From Streptomyces africanus (GTDB lineage: Bacteria; Actinomycetota; Actinomycetes; Streptomycetales; Streptomycetaceae), in contig NZ_MUKA01000212.1 in assembly GCF_002150735.1 (NCBI RefSeq), forward strand, positions 1 to 54,898: DNA of 54,898 nucleotides. Reading direction: 5' to 3'. The stretch's first letter is position 1; each line of letters starts with the position of its first letter. The notes below the pieces were generated by a model. The model did not search any database. It was given only the letters and a program-made list of their open reading frames with translations, and was not told where the DNA came from. Of this stretch, positions 9,501 through 17,457 are shown piece after piece. The position numbers were made by a program, and so were the translations under genes.

Positions 9501-10384
9501 TGACGCCCGCCGCGGAGGAGGGCTGTTTTGTCTTCACCGTCACCGCGCTGCGCACCGCGGACGGCACCCGGGACGGTGAGCTCTGCATGACCGGCAGGTT
9601 CCGCACCACCGGCCCCGCCGAGCCGTACGGCCGGGAGCTGCTGGACGCCGCCCTGACCCGGTGCACCGCGTACGTGCCGGCGGCGGAGTTCTACCGCCGT
9701 GCACAGGGCCGCGGCTACACCATCGACGCGGCCCTGTGCACCGTGGCGCAACTGTGGTGCTCCGACGGCCAATCGGTGGCTCGCATGCGCCGCTCGCCCG
9801 GTGCGGCGACGGGGCTCGAAGCGGGGCTGCTGACGATGCTCGCCGCGTGGCCGCACTCCACGGGGGCAGGGGGCAGGCCGGACGACTACGTGCCGGTGTC
9901 CTTCGGCCGCGTCCTGGTCCGGGACGAGGCGGGAGTCGGCCGTGACCACTGGTGCGTGGCCCGCTTCACCCCCTCGGACGGCACGGACGACGCACGCTGT
10001 GACGTGTGGCTGACGGCCGAGGACGGCCATGTGATCGCGGAGTTCCGTGACATACGACTGCGTCACCGGGCTGCGGGCCCCGCCCACGAGGCACTCGCCG
10101 CGGAAGGCACGGTGCCGGTGCCGGTACCGGTTCCCACGACCACGGCCCCCGGGCGCGCCCCCACGCCCGACGACGTCCTGAAGCAGGCCGCCACCGTGCT
10201 GGGCCTCTCGGCGACCCGGCTCGACCCGCGCAGACCGCTGCGGACCCTGGGACTGGATTCCCTGCTGGCGACCGAGCTCAGGGTGCGCCTGCACCGCACG
10301 GCGGGTGTCGACATACCCGCCACACGGCTGCTGGGCCGCGAACCCATCGGTGTGATCGCCGCTTCCGTGGCGTCACGGCCCTGA
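6554..10384 (+). CDS. iterative type I polyketide synthase, KS-AT-DH/TH-like-ACP
   Basis: 1276 aa, close to the size of bacterial orsellinate-type synthases. Domains: KS about 7-432 (Cys177 in DTACSSS, His313, His354), AT about 545-890 (Ser640 in GHSMGE; specificity motif VASHS at 740-744, as in iterative aromatic PKSs), a double-hotdog DH/TH-like region about 905-1175, and ACP about 1205-1270 (Ser1236 in LDSL). No ketoreductase, enoylreductase or thioesterase domain is present. In the hotdog domain the HxxxGxxxxP motif is not found: Arg927 sits at the His position (before G931/P936), and the usual second acid is Glu1089. The expected product is an unreduced aromatic or pyrone polyketide; this is inference from layout. 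Start GTG 6554 has a G-rich Shine-Dalgarno; ATG 6569 is the alternative. Confidence 0.92.
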   Translation: MQQGGMPDIAIVGMGCRFPGAHGAGEFWHLLERNTDAVTPVPQDRFDVRRYHSTRPGEPGTTVSRHGGFIDDLYGFDAAFFGIAPREALAMDPQQRVLLQVVWEALEDAHILPSSLAGSRTGVFVGQATAEYADLAESDGQQDVHGMAGSRLRTMTAGRLSFALDLRGPSLMVDTACSSSLVAVHLARQSLLTGESDLAVAAGVNAVLSPSDAITYSQGGMLAPDGRCKFADASGDGFVRSEGVGTVLLKRLPDALRDGDQVLAVLRGSAVTNDGRGSGTLLQPAVSGQTEMIRSACRSAGITPDRLDYVEAHGTGTPVGDDVELRALAQAVGGEGRSRSRPLPIGSVKTNIGHAEAAAGIAGLIKTVLIARHRTIPASLHLRTPHPVLAGDTAPLTCVTRNTPLVPGGRAALMGVSSFGLSGTNAHVIVGEYVPEPRTGQLPQDAADAPEEPQLLLLSARTPAALSRLAARYADFLDGDEGRAFPLRDICHTAATRRDAHPHRLWAVGRTHGELAAALRALAEGEQTPDGGTADAGFTGECRTAFVFPGQGSQWLGMGRRLLASEAVFRRTLTECDAAVREELGWSVIGLLTGDGEVAPPRELPDDVAVVQPLLWAVQVSLAALLRAKGVEPDLCVGHSMGEVAAAQVCGALSLKDAASVICRRSSLMQSRAGRGAMLAVELDALSAADAAAPYGDTVCVAAENAPASTVLAGDAHALHRIAERLQAEGVSCRPVKVNVASHSPYMADLRDDLTDALAHLTPLPATTAMFSTTRCEPVDGPELDAAYWADNLRERVRFVEAVRAAAKEETVFLEVSPHPLLVQSVTAVLGEQGAAPAAVATLKRHQDDGENLTRALGQLFSHGGRVDWNRYFQGTAPRVPLPTYAWDQEQFRKEPAPAPAPAAPAEHVREVELRELGLADLGQSVRTRGGAAVVPPVLYVKAVLRAADGIGEAGDGVLEDVEFGDRPWELEHARDAAVRVVLTPAAEEGCFVFTVTALRTADGTRDGELCMTGRFRTTGPAEPYGRELLDAALTRCTAYVPAAEFYRRAQGRGYTIDAALCTVAQLWCSDGQSVARMRRSPGAATGLEAGLLTMLAAWPHSTGAGGRPDDYVPVSFGRVLVRDEAGVGRDHWCVARFTPSDGTDDARCDVWLTAEDGHVIAEFRDIRLRHRAAGPAHEALAAEGTVPVPVPVPTTTAPGRAPTPDDVLKQAATVLGLSATRLDPRRPLRTLGLDSLLATELRVRLHRTAGVDIPATRLLGREPIGVIAASVASRP

Positions 10385-10399
10385 TGTCACTGCCCTGAC
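10372..10399. repeat. 14-bp imperfect tandem duplication across the PKS stop codon
   Basis: GTCACGGCCCTGAT (10372-10385) is followed directly by GTCACTGCCCTGAC (10386-10399). The first copy contains the PKS stop codon. It looks like a small local duplication at the gene end. Confidence 0.75.
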
Positions 10400-10422
10400 G
10401 TCCCCTCAGGAAAACGAAGACC

Positions 10423-10450
10423 ATGACTCATAGATGTACCGTGGTATAAT
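10423..10450 (+). promoter_or_regulatory. TetR gene promoter with embedded inverted repeat
   Basis: A -35-like ATGACT (10423-10428) and a consensus TATAAT (10445-10450) are separated by 16 bp. The palindrome TACC-gt-GGTA (10437-10446) overlaps the -10 box, as expected for an autoregulatory TetR operator. An A/T-rich run follows, which is striking in this GC-rich DNA. Confidence 0.6.
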
Positions 10451-10503
10451 TTTTTTCATGGCCGGGGGAGCCCGCACAACGACGTGAGAAGGCGAGGAAG
10501 CAC

Positions 10504-11187
10504 ATGGCCTCTGAACCTGCCCGGCCTCTCGGGCGCAGAGAGCGCAGCAAGCAGCGGGTTCGGGACCGCATCTACACCTCTGCCCTGACCCTCTTCGCGG
10601 AGCAGGGGTACGACCGCACCACGATCGACCAGATCGCCGAGCACGCCGACGTGGCCCGGGGCACCTTCTTCAACTACTTCCAGCGCAAGGAAGACCTGGT
10701 CACCGCCTGGGCCGAGGCCCGCAAGCGGCGCCTGGAGCTGTGCATGGAAGAGTCGATGAAGTCCCGGAACGACGACGTGACGGTGCACCTGGAGAGGTGC
10801 ATGGCGGCCCTGGCGGAGTTCAACGAGTCCGAGCGGGAGATCACCGCCGCCATGCTCCAGGCGTGGGTGAAGGCAGGCCAGCCGCTCCTCGAAGAGCCCT
10901 ACGCGGGCCAGGTCTTCGCCGACATCATCGAAGCCGGGCGCCAGCGCGGGGAGGTCGCCTTCGACATCGATCCGATGAGGGTCGGCAACATCCTCCGTGA
11001 TTCGTACCTGGGCCTGCTCTACCGCTGGTCGCAGAACCCGGGCGGGCGGGTACCGCTCCACATCGAACTGCGCGAGGTCCTCAGGATCGTCCTCACGGGC
11101 GTCCTGTCGTACTCCCAGCACGGGCGCGGCGCCCCGGCGCCGTCGACTCCCGCCGCGACCCAGCTCGCGCCGGCGTCACAGGCGTAG
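10504..11187 (+). CDS. TetR/AcrR-family transcriptional regulator
   Basis: 227 aa. The N-terminal helix-turn-helix (about residues 15-65) shows the family pattern: ALTLFAEQGYDRTTIDQIAE, then a recognition helix ending in GTFFNYFQRKEDL. The C-terminal ligand/dimer domain is variable. GAGGAA lies six bases before the ATG. It is the last gene of the polyketide cluster on this side, reads in the same direction as the PKS, and has its own near-consensus promoter with a palindrome. It may repress itself and a resistance or biosynthetic gene. Its ligand is unknown. Confidence 0.92.
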   Translation: MASEPARPLGRRERSKQRVRDRIYTSALTLFAEQGYDRTTIDQIAEHADVARGTFFNYFQRKEDLVTAWAEARKRRLELCMEESMKSRNDDVTVHLERCMAALAEFNESEREITAAMLQAWVKAGQPLLEEPYAGQVFADIIEAGRQRGEVAFDIDPMRVGNILRDSYLGLLYRWSQNPGGRVPLHIELREVLRIVLTGVLSYSQHGRGAPAPSTPAATQLAPASQA

Positions 11188-11198
11188 AAACCCGCACC

Positions 11199-11226
11199 GG
11201 CCCGCCGACCACCAGGTCGGCGGGCC
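11199..11226. terminator. bidirectional terminator between TetR and glgX
   Basis: A 12-bp perfect stem GGCCCGCCGACC / GGTCGGCGGGCC with a four-base loop lies between two convergent genes. Confidence 0.85.
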
Positions 11227-11241
11227 GCCGTCGCCGGAGCC

Positions 11242-11271
11242 TGGCGGAACGATGCCTGGCGAAACGATGCC
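11242..11271. repeat. 15-bp tandem duplication next to the glgX stop
   Basis: TGGCGGAACGATGCC (11242-11256) is followed by TGGCGAAACGATGCC (11257-11271) with one mismatch. The duplication abuts the glgX stop codon. Confidence 0.85.
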
Positions 11272-13524
11272 TCAGCCCGTCACCCGCAGCAGCAGCACCG
11301 CCCGCGCCGGCACGGTGATCTCCGTCCCCGCCGCGTGCTCCACCCCCGGCGCCTCCGCCTGCTCCTCCAGACTCGTGTCGACGACGACCTCGTACCGCTC
11401 CGCCCAGGGCGGCCCCGGCAGCACGAAGCTCACCGGCTCCTCGCCCGCGTGCAGGACGGCGAGGAAGCTGTCGTCGAGGATCTGGTCGCCGCGCTCGTCC
11501 CGGCCCGGGATGTCCCGGCCGGACAGATACATGCCCAGCGTGGCGGCGGGCGCGTACCAGTCCTGCTCCGTCATCTCGGTGCCCCGGGACGTGAACCAGG
11601 CCAGGTCGCGCAGGCCGTCCGCGGTCTGGGCGCGGCCCGAGAAGAAGGCCCGGCGCCGGAGCACCGGGTGCCGGTGGCGCAGCCCGATCAGCCGCGACGT
11701 CAGCACGGACAGCGCCTTCCAGCCCGGGTCCTGGAGCAGGCCCCAGTCCACCCAGCCGATCTCGTTGTCCTGGCAGTACGCGTTGTTGTTGCCGCCCTGC
11801 GTGCGGCCCAGCTCGTCGCCCGCGACCAGCATCGGCACACCGGTCGACAGCAGCAGCGTGGTCAGCAGGTTCCGCAGCTGCCGCCGCCTGAGCGCCCGAA
11901 TGCCCTCGTCGTCCGTCTCGCCCTCGGCGCCGCAGTTCCAGGACCGGTTGTCGTCCGTGCCGTCGCGGTTGCCCTCGCCGTTGGCCTCGTTGTGCTTGCG
12001 CCCGTAACTCACGAGGTCGCGCAGGGTGAAACCGTCGTGCGCGGTGATGAAGTTGACGGACGCGTACGGCCTGCGGCCGCCCCAGGCGTACAGGTCGCTG
12101 GAGCCCGACAGGCGGTAGCCCATCTCCCGTACGTCCGGCAGCGCGTGCCGCCAGAAGTCCCGGACGGCGCCCCGGTACCGGTCGTTCCACTCCGTCCACA
12201 GCGGCGGGAACGCCCCCACCTGGTAGCCGCCCGACCCCACGTCCCACGGCTCGGCGATCAGCTTCACCCGGCGCAGCACCGGGTCCTGGGCGATGACCGC
12301 CAGGAACGGGGAGAGCATGTCGACGTCGTGCATGGAGCGGGCCAGCGCCGCCGCCAGGTCGAAGCGGAAGCCGTCCACGCCCATCTCCGTCACCCAGTAC
12401 CGCAGGGAGTCCGTGATGAGCCGCAGCACCTGCGGCTGGACCACGTGCAGGGTGTTGCCGCAGCCGGTGTAGTCGGCGTAGCGGCGGGGATCGTCCTGGA
12501 GGCGGTAGTAGCCGCGGTTGTCGATGCCCTTCAGCGACAGCGTCGGCCCCAGCTCGCCCGCCTCCGCCGTGTGGTTGTAGACCACGTCGAGGATGACCTC
12601 GATCCCGGCCGCGTGCAGGGCGCGCACCATGCGCTTGAACTCGCCGACCTGCTGGCCGGTCGTCCCAAAGGCCGCGTAGCCCGCGTGCGGCGCGAAGTAG
12701 CCGATGGAGTTGTAGCCCCAGTAGTTGCGCAGGCCTCTGCGCAGCAGATGGTCCTCGTGCGCGAACTGGTGCACCGGCAGCAGCTCCACCGCCGTCACGC
12801 CCAGCCTCACCAGGTGCTCGATCGCCGCCGGGTGCGCGAGGCCGGCGTAGGTGCCGCGCAGCTCCTCGGGGATGCCCGGGTGCAGCCGGGTGAAGCCCTT
12901 GACGTGCAGCTCGTAGATCACCGAGTCCGCCCAGGGCGTCTTCGGGCGGCGGTCGTCCGCCCAGTCGTCGTCATCGTGGACGACGACACCCTTCGGGACG
13001 TACGGCGCCGAGTCCCGGTCGTCGCGCACGGTGTCGGCGACGTGCTGCTGCGGCCAGTCGCGCACGTGCCCGTAGACCTCCGGGGGCAGAGCGAAGTCAC
13101 CGTCCACGGCACGGGCGTACGGGTCGAGGAGCAGCTTCGCCGGGTTCCAGCGGGCGCCGGTCCACGGGTCCCAGCGGCCGTGCACCCGGTAGCCGTAGCG
13201 CTGCCCCGGCAGCACGCCCGGGACGAAGCCGTGCCAGATCTCGTGGGTCAGCTCGGCGAGCCGGACCCGCGACTCCTTGCCCCGGTCGTCGAAGAGGCAC
13301 AGCTCGACCCCCTCGGCACCGCCCGCCCACAGGGCGAAGTTGGTCCCCGCCACCCCGTCCGGGCCGACCCGGAACCGGGCGCCCAGCGGCGTCGGCGCGC
13401 CCGGCCGGGCGGGCACCGCGGGCGGTGGCGCGGCCCGCCGCGCGCCGTTCACGGCGGCGGCCTGGCGCCCGTTCCCGGTGGCCTGATGACCGGCCACCGC
13501 CTCCTGCTCGGCTGCGCTGGACAC
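11272..13524 (-). CDS. glgX: glycogen debranching enzyme GlgX
   Basis: 750 aa, GH13 isoamylase-type debranching enzyme that hydrolyses alpha-1,6 branches of phosphorylase-limit glycogen in the cytoplasm. A CBM48 domain (about 45-170) precedes the catalytic barrel. The nucleophile is the Asp of DGFRFDLA, the acid/base the Glu of LIAEPWDVG, and the stabilising Asp is in TAHDGFT. The C-terminus has the usual beta-sandwich. The first 40 residues, rich in Ala, Pro and Gln, look disordered and make the protein slightly longer than average. Start GTG 13524 follows GGGAGG at eight bases. It is a single gene, convergent with the TetR gene and divergent from the L,D-transpeptidases. Confidence 0.95.
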   Translation of the reverse strand: MSSAAEQEAVAGHQATGNGRQAAAVNGARRAAPPPAVPARPGAPTPLGARFRVGPDGVAGTNFALWAGGAEGVELCLFDDRGKESRVRLAELTHEIWHGFVPGVLPGQRYGYRVHGRWDPWTGARWNPAKLLLDPYARAVDGDFALPPEVYGHVRDWPQQHVADTVRDDRDSAPYVPKGVVVHDDDDWADDRRPKTPWADSVIYELHVKGFTRLHPGIPEELRGTYAGLAHPAAIEHLVRLGVTAVELLPVHQFAHEDHLLRRGLRNYWGYNSIGYFAPHAGYAAFGTTGQQVGEFKRMVRALHAAGIEVILDVVYNHTAEAGELGPTLSLKGIDNRGYYRLQDDPRRYADYTGCGNTLHVVQPQVLRLITDSLRYWVTEMGVDGFRFDLAAALARSMHDVDMLSPFLAVIAQDPVLRRVKLIAEPWDVGSGGYQVGAFPPLWTEWNDRYRGAVRDFWRHALPDVREMGYRLSGSSDLYAWGGRRPYASVNFITAHDGFTLRDLVSYGRKHNEANGEGNRDGTDDNRSWNCGAEGETDDEGIRALRRRQLRNLLTTLLLSTGVPMLVAGDELGRTQGGNNNAYCQDNEIGWVDWGLLQDPGWKALSVLTSRLIGLRHRHPVLRRRAFFSGRAQTADGLRDLAWFTSRGTEMTEQDWYAPAATLGMYLSGRDIPGRDERGDQILDDSFLAVLHAGEEPVSFVLPGPPWAERYEVVVDTSLEEQAEAPGVEHAAGTEITVPARAVLLLRVTG

Positions 13525-13710
13525 CTGTCAGCCTCCCGCGGCTCGTGGGACGACGGGGGACAGAGGGGTGCGGCTCTGCTGCGGCCCGGGTCGCGGCTCC
13601 CCTGCGCGTCGTCCTCCCCACTGTTCTGCCCAGAGCGTGGGTCGCACTCACGTTTCCCCGGGGGCGGGCATGGTCGTTTCCCGGGGCCGCGGCCGGTCGT
13701 TGGGCACCTC

Positions 13711-14955
13711 GTGAGGCACGTACAAGGGCGCGCGCGGCGCGCGAGGGCCGCGCTGGCCGCCGTAGTGACATGGGCAGGGCTCCTGACCGGGGCCACCGGC
13801 TGTACCTCGGACGACGCGGGCGGGATCGCGGGGGTGTTCGGCGCGCCCCCGGCGCCCGAGGACGTCATCCGGGTCTCGCCCGACGACGGCAGCAGGGGTG
13901 TGCGCCCCGGGAGGAAGCTGCGGGTGCGTGTGCCCGACGGCAGGCTGGAGTCGGTGAAGGTCGTCCGGTCCCAGGACGCGCAGGAGTCACCGGTGCCCGG
14001 GCACCTCTCCGCCGACGGGCTGTCCTGGGAGCCCGAGGACAAGCGGCTCGCGCTGGCCGCCGAGTACACGATCGACGCGGTGGCCGTGGACGGCTACGGA
14101 CGCCGCTCCGCCCGGCACACCACGTTCACGACGTATGTCCCGGAGGAACGCTTCATCGGCTACGTCAGTCCGGAGAACCGGGCCACGGTCGGCACCGGCA
14201 TGATCGTCTCGCTGGAGTTCAACCGCGAGATCGCCGACCGCGCCGCCGTCGAACGCGCGGTGCGGGTCACCGCCCGCCCGGCCGTCGAGATCCGCCCGCA
14301 CTGGTTCGGCCGGGCGCGCCTCGACTTCCGCCCCGAGGACTACTGGAAACCGGGCACCCAGGTCACCGTGGACCTGCGCCTGCGGGACGTCGAGGGGGCG
14401 CCCGGGGTCTACGGCCTCCAGTACAAGACGTTCTCCTTCACCGTCGGCCGCAGCCAGGTCTCCGTGGTCGACGCCGCCCGGCACACCATGGAGGTGCGGC
14501 GCGACGGCGAGGTGCTCGCCACCGTGCCGGTCACGGCCGGGGCGCCCGGGACCACCACGTACAACGGCAAGATGGTGGTGACCGAGATGCACGACGTCAC
14601 CCGGATGAACGGCGCCACGGTCGGCTTCAAGAAGCGCGACGGCAAGGGCGAGTACGACATCCCGGACGTCCCGCACGCCATGCGCCTGACCGAATCCGGC
14701 ACCTTCCTGCACGGCAACTACTGGGCCCACCACACCGTCTTCGGCCGGACCAACGTCAGTCACGGCTGTATCGGACTGCGCGATGTGAAGGGCGGCGGCT
14801 CGGACACCCCGGCCGGCTGGTTCTTCGACCGCAGCCTCGTCGGGGACGTCGTCGAGGTGGTCCGCAGCAAAGACAAAAGGGTTGCTCCCGACAACGGGCT
14901 CGGAGGCTGGAATATGGGCTGGAACGCATGGAAGGCGGGCAGTGCGGTGAAGTAG
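13711..14955 (+). CDS. L,D-transpeptidase lipoprotein (first of a tandem pair)
   Basis: 414 aa. The GTG at 13711 gives a classic lipoprotein signal: basic N-terminus, hydrophobic stretch and a Cys after ...GAT-G. Two Ig-like domains (about 55-260) precede a YkuD catalytic domain with HGNYW and the active-site SHGCIGLR (Cys nucleophile, His). Such enzymes make 3-3 cross-links in peptidoglycan or attach proteins to it, outside the membrane. An open frame extends far upstream but is only the antisense shadow of glgX. No strong Shine-Dalgarno is seen. Near-identical words CGTTTCCCCGGGG (13651) and CGTTTCCCGGGG (13675) occur as direct repeats in the promoter region. Confidence 0.9.
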   Translation: MRHVQGRARRARAALAAVVTWAGLLTGATGCTSDDAGGIAGVFGAPPAPEDVIRVSPDDGSRGVRPGRKLRVRVPDGRLESVKVVRSQDAQESPVPGHLSADGLSWEPEDKRLALAAEYTIDAVAVDGYGRRSARHTTFTTYVPEERFIGYVSPENRATVGTGMIVSLEFNREIADRAAVERAVRVTARPAVEIRPHWFGRARLDFRPEDYWKPGTQVTVDLRLRDVEGAPGVYGLQYKTFSFTVGRSQVSVVDAARHTMEVRRDGEVLATVPVTAGAPGTTTYNGKMVVTEMHDVTRMNGATVGFKKRDGKGEYDIPDVPHAMRLTESGTFLHGNYWAHHTVFGRTNVSHGCIGLRDVKGGGSDTPAGWFFDRSLVGDVVEVVRSKDKRVAPDNGLGGWNMGWNAWKAGSAVK

Positions 14956-15112
14956 CGGTACACAGGGGTGGGTTGACCCGGCGTTCCGTTGGGACCGAAC
15001 AGTGACAATCACGGGCCGCCGATGCCGTGCGACCTGTGGTTACTATTCGCCGGTGCGCGGGGGACACGCGCAGGGGTGCGGGCCTGACCAGGCCCGGGGA
15101 GGGGAGAACGAC

Positions 15113-16339
15113 GTGAACGGGCGACCGATATCGGGGGCGTCGGTGAGGGGCCGCAGCGGACTGCTCGCGCTGATACTCGGCGGGCTGCTGTTCGCCGTCA
15201 CGGCGTGCGGCGGCGGGGGGACCGGCTCCGGTTCCGGCGGGGGCACCGGCCAGGGCGCGGACGCCGCGCAGAGCAAGCAGTCCGAGGCCGTCGTCGGCAT
15301 CACGCCCAAGGACGGCGCCAAGTCCGTGGACACCAGCGGGACGCTGAAGGTGACCGCCGCCAAGGGCAAGCTGACCGAGGTCGTGGTCAAGGACACCAAG
15401 GGCAAGAAGGTCGACGGCGAGATATCCGGCGACGGCGCCACCTGGACGCCGTCGACCCACCTGGCCGCCGCCACCACGTACACGGTCCACGCGGTCGCCA
15501 AGGACGCCGAGGGCCGCACGGCCGCGGAGGACGCGGGCTTCGCGACCCTGACGCCGAAGAACACCTTCATCGGCACCTTCACCCCCGAGGACGGCTCCAA
15601 GGTCGGCGTGGGCATGCCGTTCTCCATCCGCTTCAGCCGGGGCATCACCAACCCCGACGACGTCGAGAAGGCCATCCGCATCAGGACGGAACCGGCCGTG
15701 GACGTCGAGGGCCACTGGTTCGGCAACGACCGTCTTGACTTCCGCCCCGAGAAGTACTGGAAGCCCGGCACCAAGGTGACCGTCGACCTCGGCCTCGACG
15801 GCGTCGAGGGCCGCCCCGGCGTCTACGGCGAGCAGGACAAGAAGGTCGAGTTCACCATCGGCCGCAACCAGGTCTCCGTCGTCGACGCCAAGAAGCTCAC
15901 GATGAAGGTCATGCGCGACGGCGAGGTCTTCAAGACCATCCCGGTCACCACCGGCCAGCCCGGAATGGAGACCTGGAACGGCCAGATGGTCATCAGCGAG
16001 ATGCTCACGGTGACCCGGATGAACGGCGAGACCGTCGGCTACGGCGGCGAGTACGACATCAAGGACGTCCCGCACGCCGTGCGCCTCACCACCTCCGGCA
16101 CCTTCCTGCACGGCAACTACTGGGCGGGCGGCGCCTTCGGCAACCACAACGCCAGCCACGGCTGCATCGGCCTGCGCGACGTGCGCGGCGGCTGGGACAA
16201 GAAGACGCCGGCCGCGTGGTTCTTCAACCACTCGATGGTCGGCGACGTGGTGGTCGTCAAGAACTCCGAGGACCGGATCGTCGACCCGGACAACGGGCTC
16301 AACGGCTGGAACATGTCGTGGGAGAAGTGGAAGAAGTAG
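15113..16339 (+). CDS. L,D-transpeptidase lipoprotein (second of a tandem pair)
   Basis: 408 aa, a clear paralogue of the gene directly upstream with the same order: lipobox (VTAC), Gly/Ser linker, two Ig-like domains, then YkuD with HGNYW and SHGCIGLR. Start GTG 15113 is chosen because a purine-rich GGGGAGGGGAG lies just upstream and the signal peptide then has normal length. A possible -10 (TACTAT, 15041-15046) suggests its own promoter in the 157-bp gap. The two enzymes probably act on the same cell-wall substrate under different conditions. The Lys-rich surface of this copy differs from the Arg-rich first copy. Confidence 0.93.
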   Translation: MNGRPISGASVRGRSGLLALILGGLLFAVTACGGGGTGSGSGGGTGQGADAAQSKQSEAVVGITPKDGAKSVDTSGTLKVTAAKGKLTEVVVKDTKGKKVDGEISGDGATWTPSTHLAAATTYTVHAVAKDAEGRTAAEDAGFATLTPKNTFIGTFTPEDGSKVGVGMPFSIRFSRGITNPDDVEKAIRIRTEPAVDVEGHWFGNDRLDFRPEKYWKPGTKVTVDLGLDGVEGRPGVYGEQDKKVEFTIGRNQVSVVDAKKLTMKVMRDGEVFKTIPVTTGQPGMETWNGQMVISEMLTVTRMNGETVGYGGEYDIKDVPHAVRLTTSGTFLHGNYWAGGAFGNHNASHGCIGLRDVRGGWDKKTPAAWFFNHSMVGDVVVVKNSEDRIVDPDNGLNGWNMSWEKWKK

Positions 16340-16354
16340 CTCTGAGCGAATGAC

Positions 16355-16388
16355 GAGGCCCCGGTGTGACGGACAGCACCGGGGCCTC
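16355..16388 (+). terminator. terminator after the L,D-transpeptidase pair
   Basis: A 12-bp perfect stem GAGGCCCCGGTG / CACCGGGGCCTC with a 10-base loop lies 15 bases after the stop codon. Confidence 0.88.
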
Positions 16389-16416
16389 TCCCGTTAGCCC
16401 CCGTTAACCTGCTGCC

Positions 16417-17184
16417 ATGACCGTCTCTCTCGAAGTCGCTGAAGGCGTCGGCACGCTCCGTCTCGACCGCCCGCCCATGAACGCGCTGGACATCGCCACG
16501 CAGGACCGGCTGAAGGAACTCGCCGAGGAGGCCGGGGCCCGCGAGGACGTGCGGGCCGTGGTGGTCTACGGCGGCGAGAAGGTGTTCGCGGCCGGCGCGG
16601 ACATCAAGGAGATGCAGGCGATGGACCACACCGCGATGGTCCTGCGCGCCCGCGCCCTGCAGGACTCGTTCACGGCGGTGGCCCGGATCCCCAAGCCGGT
16701 CGTCGCGGCCGTGACCGGCTACGCGCTCGGCGGCGGCTGTGAACTCGCGCTGTGCGCGGACTACCGCATCGCCGGCGAGAACGCCAAGCTCGGCCAGCCG
16801 GAGATCCTGCTCGGCCTGATCCCCGGCGCGGGCGGCACCCAGCGCCTGGCCCGCCTGGTCGGCCCCTCCAAGGCCAAGGACCTGATCTTCACCGGCCGGA
16901 TGGTCAACGCCGACGAGGCGAAGGAGATCGGCCTGGTCGACCGGGTCGTGCCCGCCGACGAGGTGTACGCGCAGGCGCACGCCTGGGCCGCGAAGCTGGC
17001 GCAGGGCCCGGCCCTCGCCCTGCGCGCCGCCAAGGAGGCGATCGACACGGGCCTGGAGACGGACATCGAGACGGGCCTGGCGATCGAACGGAACTGGTTC
17101 GCGGGCCTGTTCGCCACCGAGGACCGCGAGCGCGGCATGCGCAGCTTCGTGGAGGAGGGGCCGGGCAAGGCGAAGTTCCTCTGA
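16417..17184 (+). CDS. enoyl-CoA hydratase/isomerase
   Basis: 255 aa crotonase-fold enzyme. The oxyanion-hole segments (FAAGADIKEM and GYALGGGCEL) and both catalytic glutamates of true hydratases (in GGGCEL and GQPEILLG) are present, so hydration of 2-enoyl-CoA in beta-oxidation is the likely reaction. No Shine-Dalgarno is visible before the ATG, so the message may be leaderless or weakly translated. It is a single gene between two hairpins; no other beta-oxidation gene lies next to it. Confidence 0.93.
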   Translation: MTVSLEVAEGVGTLRLDRPPMNALDIATQDRLKELAEEAGAREDVRAVVVYGGEKVFAAGADIKEMQAMDHTAMVLRARALQDSFTAVARIPKPVVAAVTGYALGGGCELALCADYRIAGENAKLGQPEILLGLIPGAGGTQRLARLVGPSKAKDLIFTGRMVNADEAKEIGLVDRVVPADEVYAQAHAWAAKLAQGPALALRAAKEAIDTGLETDIETGLAIERNWFAGLFATEDRERGMRSFVEEGPGKAKFL

Positions 17185-17399
17185 AGGCCCCTCCCGGGGG
17201 TTGCAATTGACGCCCTGTCTGATCCGGGTCCCTCGATAGGGCGGTTCACGGCGGCCTTGAGGCAGCCTTGAGCGTGTCCGGCCGCGTGTCCGGGTCGCTT
17301 GCCCCGCGACGGGTCATCGCCTCAGGTCAGACGGGCCGTGGACGCCTCCGAAGTGCCCATGGCATATGTCGGAGGCTCGCCGCTCGGTCCCCCGCCCCC

Positions 17400-17426
17400 G
17401 GGGCCGTTTTCCCCGGGAACGGCCCC
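17400..17426 (+). terminator. hairpin upstream of the anti-sigma-like ATPase gene
   Basis: GGGGCCGTT (17400-17408) pairs with AACGGCCCC (17418-17426). A second inverted repeat, GCCTCCGA (17344-17351) with TCGGAGGC (17369-17376), lies just before it. Together they may end the hydratase transcript or form a structured 5' leader for the next gene. Otherwise 17185-17457 holds no clear gene. Confidence 0.6.
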
Positions 17427-17457
17427 CAGGGGCCCTCCGGGCGGCCATGATGGGGGC

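Noticed and set aside
11335..13710. A 1206-aa open frame that seems to extend the first L,D-transpeptidase far upstream
   Set aside because: It is the antisense shadow of glgX. The true protein starts at 13711 with a lipoprotein signal of normal length.
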